Shown piece by piece: positions 53,975-64,000 of a stretch of DNA of 64,000 nucleotides. The position numbers and the translations under genes are program-made. Numbering within the stretch: position 1 is the first letter of the stretch; each line of letters starts with the position of its first letter. This stretch comes from Palaemon carinicauda (taxonomy: Eukaryota > Arthropoda > Malacostraca > Decapoda > Palaemonidae). The stretch covers positions 56,684,602-56,748,601 of the forward strand of contig NC_090746.1 in assembly GCF_036898095.1 (NCBI RefSeq), in the 5' to 3' direction. Below the pieces are notes generated by a model. That model was not told the DNA's origin. It saw only the letters and a program-made list of their open reading frames with translations, and searched no databases.

Positions 53975-56900
53975 TGTGATTCACAATTGAAAGCACAATG
54001 CCACAGTACTGATTGACAAGACTTTCAAGTAGTGAGTGAATATCTATGAATTTTTTTTTGCAGTAAATCATAACCAAGCCTGTAGATTGATGAACAATTT
54101 TCTAAACCATGTTTATGATATACCAAAAGAGTATTCTTGAAATACTATACACAGAAGATGAACTCTCCCACATATTTTAGTTTATCTGTATGAAAAAAAA
54201 AAAAAATACCAACTTCATTTATGAAATAATGTAATCGAATTCTCAGGCTCATAGCCAACTGCATACTGTATGAATATATACTGTGAAATGTTGGGTAAAA
54301 TTATGGTATGGTGCAATATCTCTAATGAATAAAATAATAGTTTTAACTGGTTGTATTAATAGATGATTTGAACAATTCAGATAATAAATACCTAGCAAAA
54401 ATATTCTTCTTTTAATTACAGACACTTTAAATCATAGCAGACACTACTTAGGAGAAATATCTATAAAGGGAATTAAATACAAGGATCTGACCTAAACTTA
54501 GATTCCCCACTTAACTTAACCTATCCTTAACATAAAATGCCTATTTTGCCATAGTTCTATTTTAGGCACAATAGTGGCATTATTCACTTATACTTTTATT
54601 CCCTTGTTACTTGCTGTAATCACTTTTAACTGTTATATACCAAAGTAAAATTGCAGAGTAGTTATGAACACTGCATGAAAGAAACTAAGCTTCCTTATCT
54701 ACGCAATAGTAAAGTATTACATTATAAATTAAAAATCTCTCGGTCAGGTTAAGTCTTCAGGGCAAAGTTCCTTCTACCTATTCTTGGTTGGACCAATACA
54801 TATAGGTTAGGTTATACTTTATAAAGGAAACTTGTTTAGGATGTAGTTTGGTTGAAATAGGCCTAATGATTAAAAAACAGAGTAGTGTTCAATATTGCAT
54901 AAGTATTTGGAATAAGCAGCCTATATGGTTCATTTGTTTAACTTTTAGCCAATATGTCAGTTAAAAAGACAAATATGTTATATCTTGCATTGCTACAATT
55001 CCATCCGATTACATCAAGTTCAACTAAACCAGCTTATGGTCTAAGGTAAATGGGGTATGAAAGTAACCTGAAAATAAGCCAACCAAGGTTACATTTAGCG
55101 GAGCCGGAGCCTTTGTATATCAGCGGCCAGTTATTCGCGCGTTCATTAAAAATGGACATCGGTATTATTATAGTGTATTACAGGGCAATAAAACATAAAG
55201 GTGGCCGCTATCATACATACACCCACATTTAGCATTGGCATTACTCCAAGTTATGACAGGCTGTTTTAATACCTGAGCTTGAGGAGTTAATGTCCGATTG
55301 AGAAATTTCAACGTTCAAGTGATTAACACATGGAAGAAAAACCTGGAAATGTCAAAATCTGACGACGTTCTGCAATCAAAATTCAAGAGAAGCTTGGGTT
55401 ACATGAAGGATATTTCGCTTCTTAATGAGATTTGCTATAACCTTGGAGTATCTAAAATTAATCGCGAATGGTAGTATTATTTAGAATCGTGTTATAAATA
55501 TATATTCGAAATCTCCCTACATTTATCGAGGTGGCATATAAAAACGAAATTTGAATCGTCAAAATCAACTTCACCTCTTAAGACCGCGTACCCTACGATG
55601 CTTTATTACGTAAACAATGTGGCAGTGGTGCCACATTTTGTCTGTACAAAATCTGAGAATCTGCTGAATAAAATCTGTAGAAAACTGTAGTTACTACTAA
55701 GATTACATCTGGGGAAAAATCCATTCCTTACCAATATATTTGCCCACTTTAGTACAACATATGGATACTACAATTAAACAAAATACTGTTGACAATGTCG
55801 CTTTAATAATCCAATACATGTTGGAATATTGTGAGAGTTTGTGGATTATTCTTGGTTAAAAAAAAATGTAGATTTGGTTAATTTTATACTTTTTAGAACT
55901 TTTCTTAAAATCTTAATTCTCTTCAGCAAAAATCTGTATATTTGGCTTATTCTGAGAGGAAAATATGAGAATCTGAGATATTGAAAAAAAATATGTAGAT
56001 GTGGTAACAATGCATTATTATACAATATCATAACAACAGATATGTGATTGTTTTAGAAATCATGACACTGCATCAAAATAATATTTTGTGGTTTTAGAAA
56101 CCACGCTAATGAATCTAATCAATATTTTGGCATTTAAGGATCCATGGCACTAAACCCAATTAATATCTTGGCCTTATATTAACCATGGCAGTGAATCATT
56201 TTAATATTTTGGCATTCGAATTAGCTTTGCTATTATACTATCAATATAAGATAGTGCAGCGTGTAGTTTTATTCATAATTATTTTCTTTTTAGTAGCGAT
56301 AACAGTAAGTGCATCCTACACATGTATGGATTTATGCTACGTTTAGAAAATTTTAGAAAATATTTTTTTTTCTATTTTGGTCATTATTTCGATGGACATC
56401 AGATTGTGACAAGAATTTTACATTATCTGACAAAATGTTCTTGGTATCACGTTTTATACAATGATTTTATGATATCGTGTGATTTACAATGCCTAAGTCT
56501 AACAGTATGCTAAATACATTTATTGAACATAATTCGAATGCTTGTTTCATCATCAAGGCAGTTAGTTCACTGAACTCCATCAAGTTGTTTACTGCAGCGG
56601 AATAGCTGATAGCGAATTTATATTATAGGCTATCTTTTGTAATTAAATTTATATCATCAACTAGGTACAAAGTTTTGGTAATTATTAACACGGCCAATGT
56701 TCGTAAAAAATAATAATTCTATTTTTTTCTGTAAATAGATCAAATTAGTCTTGATGCTGATAAAACTTGTTATCATCCTCAAGCTTATCATTAATTGACT
56801 TTGAACCGACAAGAACATTTCAAATAGTTGTTATGACAGCATTGTGATGTGGCGTGTTGAGACTGACTTGATATTTTTTTCTGCCGTGTGTGACAGGCGA

Positions 56901-57760
56901 ACACGTAATCAATTAAACCAATAAATTTACACTTAACTCGTAAATATTCTGGATTTTGGAATCGTGTTTGCACTCACACTGAGATTGAAGAATGTGGAAA
57001 TTGAATAAAAGCACGCAACAATTTAGAGACTAATGGATCATCCTATACCGAGAAAGAAAAATCAAGAAACGAAACTCCCACTATATTTCAAAACATCAAA
57101 ACCTGGAGAAAATTCTGCGTGAGTAATTAAGATTAGGATGTGTTCAATATAGCCTACCCATCTTCGCCAAGGCTTTGCTGTGTGCTCTTTTTGAGTTGAG
57201 GTTATAATATAATCTAAGAAAGAAATCTTTGATGCAAGACTCGGTATGATTATAAGTAAAGAGCAACTGCATTAACATTGTCACTAATAGTACCACGTAA
57301 ACAATATTAGGCCTACAGTTTATTAGGCAGGAAAATTAACTTTTAATCTCGACCTAATGATAATTATCTGAATCGTTTTGCTTAACATTTCTATGTAATC
57401 CAGATGAAAGAGAAAATAATCATAAAAATACAATCCCAATTCTTTGAGGACGAAAGGGTATAAAAATATGTTGGGAAAAGCAGATGCAAATAAAATGAAG
57501 CAGTAGGTTTGATGTAAGAATTTTAGTTGTGAAATACGAGTTATTAGGTTTTTACTAAAAGTCGTGATATTGAACATTATTGTTACGATACTGATTTAAA
57601 TTTGAGAGAAAGTAATAAAATGTCTATGGAATTGCTCATCCAATCAAAACCGAAATCAGTCACGTCGTGATTAAATAGAGTAGATGCTCATATATAATTT
57701 AGTGTTTTTTTTTCTGGCACAGCTGTCTCCAACATGGAAATTAGTCTCAATAAGAATAAA
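53975..57760. other. AT-rich sequence without recognised genes
   Basis: Right flank of DIRS-D, and hence originally upstream of the photolyase gene. Only short ORFs, no homology seen, no convincing splice-flanked exon. A photolyase promoter or first exon could lie here but cannot be shown. Contains the 41-bp repeats at 56060. Confidence 0.4.
56060..56223. repeat. Degenerate 41-bp tandem repeat, four units
   Basis: Four units starting TCATGACACT, CCACGCTAAT, CCATGGCACT and CCATGGCAGT, each with a following TTAATATTTTGGC-like core. Confidence 0.7.
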
Positions 57761-57764
57761 AACT

Positions 57765-57767
<3 letters not shown>

Positions 57768-57851
<84 letters not shown>
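57768..57851 (+). repeat. (CT)n microsatellite
   Basis: About 42 CT units, close to the broken 3' end of the RTE-like LINE. Confidence 0.97.
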
Positions 57852-57854
<3 letters not shown>

Positions 57855-57932
57855 ACTATCTTATCAGGAAAGAAATTCTTTATCATCGATATGGGGTAAG
57901 TATTCGTTGGGGTTTATCTGCTTAAAGAATCT

Positions 57933-59738
57933 TTAGGAGATCATAGTTCCTAACCATTTAAATGATTCCACCTCATTAATCCTTTTTCTTTTCAATGATA
58001 TTATATTTTCCTCTTCTACTGCAGATTCTGTTCTCATCATCTCCGTCTTTCTTCTATTTATCTTGAGCCCAACCTCATGTGACATTTCATGCATTCTAGT
58101 AAGCAAGCTTTGCAAGTCCTGTTGCTTTTTGTTAATAAGGACAGCGTCATCCACATACTCTAGGTCCACTAATTTCCCGTTACCAACCCAGTCTAATCCT
58201 TCTCCGCCATCCCCAATTGTTCTATGCATTACAAAATCCATGAAGAGGATAAACAACATGGGTGACAACACATTAATTTGGAGTACTCTGCTGTTCACTG
58301 AAAATTAATTTGATAGAACGCCAGTAAGATTAACTTTGCACTTGCTATGCTCATGAACAGACTTAATCAAATTTCCATATTTAATAAGAACTCCATAATA
58401 ACGCAGACCCTCCACAAAATTGGCCGGTGCACACTATCAAAGGCTTTTTCATAGCCCACAAATGCCATCAAAAGGGGATTTCTATATTCTACACATTGCT
58501 GTAGAACATTTCCTATAATGAAAAAATTGGTCAGTACAACATCTGCCTTTTCTGAATCCTGCTTGTTCATCTTTCAACTTTTCATCATTCTTTCTCTCCA
58601 GTTTCTTTAGAATGAGAATGCTATATATTTTCATGACAACTGACGTAAGTGTGATGCCTCTGTAATTTTTGCAATCAGTCAGGTCTCCCTTTTTCGTGTC
58701 ATTTTCACCAACACTCCTAGCTCCCATTCATCAGGTTTTGCCTCTTCACGCCACATTCTACAAAATAATCTTGTAAGTATTCTGGGAGTCACTTCATTTT
58801 CGGCCAATATAATCTCAGCAGTTATTCCATCATATCCAGGGGCTTTTTATCTCTTGAAGTTTTTTAATGATAGTTTCGACTTCAAACACACTGAAGTCCT
58901 TCATGGGCACATCAAAGTCTTCCTCAGCTTCAGGTATATCAATTGAATTATTCCCTTCATATCTCATATTCATGACCTCACTAAAGTGTTCCATCCAACG
59001 TTGCATTTCTTCTTCTTTTGTTGTTATAACAAACCCATCTCTCCTTTTGATGGGTATATGCTTCATCTTTTTTGCCCCAAGAGAGATTTCATTAATAATT
59101 CTATGAGCAATTCTTACACCATAACCCCTCCCTGAATTCATAGCTTTGTCAGCCTCATCTGGCTTTCTGTCTAAATATTCTCTCCAGTCATTCCTAGCTT
59201 TTCTTTTGACCTCACTATCAATACTGGAATACTTATCATGCTCTACCTTGTAATTTTCATTACTTCCTCGAAAACTTTCAACAATCAATTTCTGTCTTTG
59301 TTTCCTATTTATGGTATCCTGAGTATCATTTGATATCTATGGCTTTCTCCTTGTAACTGCATGTCCCAAAACTTCACTACCAACTGACTGATATATGGTC
59401 TTAATTTCACACCAATCTTCATTAATTGTCTGATCTTCGTCTCTTAGTCTCTAAGACTGTTAATTGATTTCTTCATCTTCATTCAATTGCAAATGATTCT
59501 CTGTGCTCATCTTCTAGAAGCTTAGTTGTATCAACCCTAGGTATTCTAGTGACATTCATGTTGGGTGCTTTCACTTTTAATTTCAGTGTGACAATGAGGA
59601 GCTGGTGATCACTACTGTACCAATATCTGCACCTCTATAGCTTCTTACATTTATTAGACTTCCTTCTCTTTTTAATTAATGGCTATGTGATCTATCTGTT
59701 TTTTTGTAAATCCCACACGGTGAAGTCCATGTATATTG
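57933..59738 (-). pseudogene. RTE-like LINE, reverse transcriptase part (3'-truncated)
   Basis: Minus strand. The endonuclease end (YRGADIGTVV near 59620), linker (KRKARNDWREYLDRKPDEAD) and RT blocks follow in order: CKNYRGITLTSVVMKIYS, EQAGFRKGRCCTDQ, AFVGYEKAFDSVHRPILW, VLSPMLFILFMDFVM, LEYVDDAVLI (YVDD box) and FKWLGTMIS. Stops and frameshifts separate the blocks. The coding sequence ends abruptly at 57933, before the usual C-terminal domain and tail. That is odd for LINEs, which normally lose the 5' end, so a later deletion removed the 3' part. Confidence 0.78.
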
Positions 59739-59740
59739 AT

Positions 59741-61626
59741 AGGGGTATCCCTTCTCGTGTGCTAAGGTACCGAGTGAAGATCAAACCGTGGTTCAATGAT
59801 GATTGTAGACGTGCTTATTTGGAGAAGCAGGAGGCCTATCACCTTTGGAAGGGTAACAGATCAGATTTGACCTGGAACAACTATACTCAGCTTCGAGCTT
59901 TTGCTCAGAGAGTTTATGCCTCAACTGAAACGGAGTACAATTTAACCATAAAAGAAACCCTTTCTGGTACAACTCAGGAACATAAATGGTGGTCTACCCT
60001 TACATCTGCACTCTTTGGTGTAGATGCAACAGTTCCTCCTTTACTTAAACCAGATGGCTCAGTCACTCACTGTCCAAAGGAAAAGGCAACCCTTTTGCCT
60101 GATGTTTTTGACAGTAAACAGAGTAAAGAAAAACTTGAACTTCCTCATTCCTGTTTTCCTGAGGCTAAACTAACTAGTTTAGCTTTTTGATCTCGTGAGA
60201 TTAAAGCTCTGTCAATGGACCTTGATGCTTATGGAGGTGTAGACCCAAATGATATTTTTCTTTTGTTTTTTTATAAAGACAGCAGATTTCTTAGCTCCAA
60301 AGTTATCTGTTATTTTGCCCAAGTTAGCAAGAAGAAGAGCTTTTAGCACTTGTTGGAAAATTGGTAATGTTACTCCACTATGTAAATGTGTTTGTGGTAG
60401 CTCAAGTCCCACTGATTACCACCCAATTTCCATAACTCCCATATTATCTAAAGTTTTTGAACGTCTTCTGGCAAAACGTCTTAATAGGTTTGCTGAAGGT
60501 AATCATCTACTCCCTAGTTTGCAATTTGGTTTTCGTAAAGGCCTTGGAGCATGTGATGCCCTTATTACAATCTCCAATGCTGTACAGAAATCCCTTGATT
60601 GTGATCAGGAAGTTCGTATGATTGGCCTTGATTTCAGTGCGGCCTTTGACCGTGTTAATCATGAGGCCCTTGTTTTCAAACTCAAACAGTTGGGAGTGGG
60701 TGGGTCGTTTCTTAGCATTACTATTGATTTTTTAAGTATTACATCTCAAAGAGTTGTTGTGGATGGGCACCATAGTGAGTATAGGAATGTGATATCTGGT
60801 GTTCCACAGGGTAGTGTTCTTGGCCCATTACTTTTCATACTATATACACATGACATGTGGTTTGGCCTAGAAAACAAACTTGTTGCATATGCAGATGATG
60901 CTACTCTTTTTGCATCAATTCCATCCCCTGAATGTAGATTTGGGGTGGGTGAATCCCTTAAAAGAGATTTAGCTAAAATTAGTGCATGGTGCAAATTATG
61001 GGGTATGAAGTTAAATCCGAACAAAACTCAAAGTATGATTGTAAGTAGGTCAAGGACGGTGGCTCCTCAACATCCGGATCTCAGTATTGATAATGTTTTT
61101 TTAAATTTGTATGACTCTTTTAAAATTTCAGGTGTGATTCTCGACAGCAAATTTACTTTTGAGAAACACATTAGGTCTGTGTCTTCTTCAATTGCACAAA
61201 AAATTGGCTTATTGAGAAAGTCTTTCAAGATTTTCAGTGATCAATCTATTCTGAAGAAGTGTTTTAATTCTTTCATTCTACCTTGTTTTGAGTATTGTTC
61301 TCCTGTCTGGTGTTCAGCTGCTGATTCTCATCTTAATTTGTTGGGCAGAAACTTACGGTCTATTAAATTTCTTATTCCTGATCTAGATATTAATCTTTGG
61401 CACCGTCGTTCAATTAGTTCATTATGCAGGTTGCATAAGATTTTTCATAACTCTGACCATCCTTTACATTCAGATCTCCCTGGACAACTATCCTGTTCGT
61501 AATACTAGGCAGGCAGTTAATTCTAATAGCCAGGCCTTCTCCATCATGAGGCTCAATACTACACAGTATTCTAGAAGTTTTATTGCAGCTGTTACCAAGT
61601 TTTGGAATGATCTTCCTAATCGATAG
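59741..61626 (+). pseudogene. Reverse transcriptase of the Jockey/CR1-like LINE
   Basis: RT blocks in order: PISITPILSKVFERLLAKRL, LQFGFRKGLGACDAL, MIGLDFSAAFDRVNHEAL (first Asp), VISGVPQGSVLGPLLF, LVAYADDATLF (YADD box), WGMKLNPNKTQSM, FEYCSPVWCS. Broken by a TGA at 60188-60190 (an Arg position), a frameshift near 60262 and another near 61485, beyond which the frame ends FIAAVTKFWNDLPNR. The longest frame is 60249-61502. Catalytic residues are intact but the ORF is not. Confidence 0.85.
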
Positions 61627-61942
61627 TTAAATCAGTAGAACTTCAAAAGTTCAAAGTTGGAGCAAATGTTTTTTTGGTGACCAGGCTGACATGAGTCTTT
61701 TTATTGTTTATATATGACATATTTGTTTTTGACGTTGTTAATAGTTTATATAGGACATATCTGTTTTGACGCTGTTACTGTTTTTAGAATGATATATTGT
61801 TAATTTATTCTCATCATTTATTTATTTCCTTATTTCCTTTCCTCACGGGGCTATTTTTCCCTGTTGGAGCCCTTGGGCTTATAGCATCTTGCTTTTCCAA
61901 CTAGGGTTGTAGCTTGGCTCGTAATAATAATAATAATAATAT
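59741..61942 (+). mobile_element. Jockey/CR1-like LINE, 5'-truncated, inserted in the RTE-like LINE
   Basis: Starts within the endonuclease-RT linker (IKPWFNDDCRRAYLEKQEAY), covers the RT and a 3' UTR, and ends with AACTAGGGTTGTAGCTTGGC and (TAA)n at about 61922-61942. The host LINE reading frame lies on both sides, defining the insertion. 5' truncation and simple tail fit target-primed retrotransposition. Confidence 0.8.
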
Positions 61943-61944
61943 AT

Positions 61945-62900
<956 letters not shown>

Positions 62901-63224
62901 TTAAACCCAATCCGTCACCCCATTGCCAGTGACTTCATTGAGATTTACGGGGGCATTTCCTCCACATCCAAAGTTCTCGTTACTCCACCAGATATGATTC
63001 ATTGCACATAGATGGAAAAATATGAATATCAAATTAGAGGATAGGTTTGTATAATTTTACTTTAAAGATAATACTGTTTGATTCTTTTCAATACACACAA
63101 ATTTTTTAGCTGGTTATTATTTTTAGTATTTTACACATTATTGGGTTGTTAATACTTTTAATAATTTGAGTCTAATAACAAAATATGTTGCTTAGTATTA
63201 ACAATAATTGGTTGAAACAGAAAG
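62901..63224. other. AT-rich spacer, nothing recognised
   Basis: Possibly 5' UTR of the RTE-like LINE at its left end; otherwise no feature. Confidence 0.35.
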
Positions 63225-63650
63225 GTTTAAAGGCTACTCATGAATGGCAGAGGCAAGGGACAGTGAAAATGCCCTAGCTAGCAGGGCAACGCCTGGAGAC
63301 TGATCATATATACATATGGTCAGCGCCCAAGCCTCCTCTCCACCCAAGCTAGGATCAGGGAGGACCGGGCCATGGTTGATGGTAACTCAACAGGTAGACC
63401 CAAACCCCACATCCTTAACTCACAAGGATGGTGAGTTATAGACACTATAAGAAACTATTGATCTTGAGTGGGCTCGAACTCCAGTCCGGCGATCACCAGG
63501 CAGGGACGTTCCTGATATTTGAATTCACTGTCGTAAGAATGGCCAAAGGATGCAATCGATATTTTGCTCACAGAAGAGTGGCAATATATCGAAATGTCAT
63601 GCACTAACCGCAGGCCTATATTACAGTGTCCCGGGCCCCCCAAAAGAAAT
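63225..63650 (-). mobile_element. tRNA-derived SINE (decapod type)
   Basis: The minus strand carries a B box GAGTTCGAGCCC in GGACTGGAGTTCGAGCCCAC context preceded by a clover-leaf-like GCCTGGTGATCGCC. A body follows (CCATCCTTGTGAGTTAAGGA, CCTAGCTTGGGTGGAGAGGA, CCCTTGCCTCTGCCATTCAT) and ends GTAGCCTTTAAACC. I associate this body with an abundant decapod SINE. The A box is degraded. Confidence 0.7.
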
Positions 63651-64000
63651 ATAATTGACCGTATCTACTCTATTGCACTATGTATTAAAGGAATAACCAA
63701 AATATGTTACTCCATCTCTCATTTAAATTCAATGAATCAAATTCGTTGATCTAATTTTATTTGATTTTTCTTCTTGGGTCATTTGTTATCCTAGTCCTAA
63801 TTTCTTTACTTTAGTTAATCTATCTAAGCTTACATGTGTTCTAAAGGTGATCCAGACGTTCCTAGAAAAAGAAGTCTTTGATAAAGTAGTATCAAGATGT
63901 TTCTAAGACTTAATGTAGTTATTTTCAACTATCAACTAATTGTTGATATTTTAAAATGAGTGTTGTAAGATAAGTGATATGAAGAATTTTCTCTCTCTCC
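63651..64000. other. AT-rich right end, nothing recognised
   Basis: No ORF, repeat or exon that I can support; a short CT run begins at the edge. Confidence 0.4.

Noticed and set aside
55050..55232. 60-codon ORF in the AT-rich right flank
   Set aside because: Short, no recognisable motif, no splice or promoter support.

Overview
The window looks like nuclear DNA from a decapod crustacean. The reasons are the dense load of DIRS-type tyrosine-recombinase retrotransposons, LINEs with (TAA)n or (TATG)n tails, a tRNA-derived SINE of a kind I associate with decapods, and many long (GA)n, (TA)n and (CT)n runs. No bacterial gene organisation is present. The species cannot be fixed by eye.

One host gene is supported: the 5' part of a class II CPD photolyase on the minus strand, with three coding exons (22186-22281, 21775-21901, 13353-13478). 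Exon phases join cleanly. The exon 2-3 intron (8.3 kb) is filled mainly by a decayed DIRS element (DIRS-B, about 13530-20072) and a fold-back repeat (20377-21487). Later exons are not in the window. The next intron runs off the left end and holds DIRS-A (1 to about 4950), a DIRS terminal fragment (about 5695-8654) split by a pogo/Tigger-like element (6636-8608), LINE 3' fragments (8790-10130) and a second TA-flanked DNA transposon (10139-12957).

About 0.84 kb upstream of the photolyase ATG lies a large nested mobile block (23123-53974). Its shell is a DIRS element (DIRS-D, minus strand: gag, RT/RNase H, tyrosine recombinase, terminal inverted repeats and an internal complementary region). A plus-strand LTR element (E) sits in the RT gene with a 4-bp target duplication. 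A second DIRS element (DIRS-C, 45261-53577) sits 26 nt inside the gag start of DIRS-D. DIRS-C itself carries a 5S rRNA-derived insert, a LINE-tail element and a 34-bp minisatellite.

The 500-N gap (33501-34000) is flanked by two near-identical 10.4-kb copies of the same sequence (23118-33500 and 34001-44491). Single-base errors are concentrated toward the gap on both sides. This looks like two overlapping contig ends that were not merged, so element E and half of DIRS-D are probably present only once. DIRS-D alone is then about 6.6 kb.

The most unusual object is LTR element E: near-identical LTRs, a primer-binding site fully complementary to tRNA-Lys3, a Gag with five CCHC knuckles, no recognisable pol, and a -1 slippery heptamer GGGAAAC in correct phase directly before the gag stop. 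That site would fuse Gag to an unidentified 228-residue acidic protein.

From about 57.9 to 62.9 kb an RTE-like LINE on the minus strand is split by a plus-strand Jockey/CR1-like LINE. A SINE lies near the right end. The stretch 53975-57760 shows no gene that I can support.
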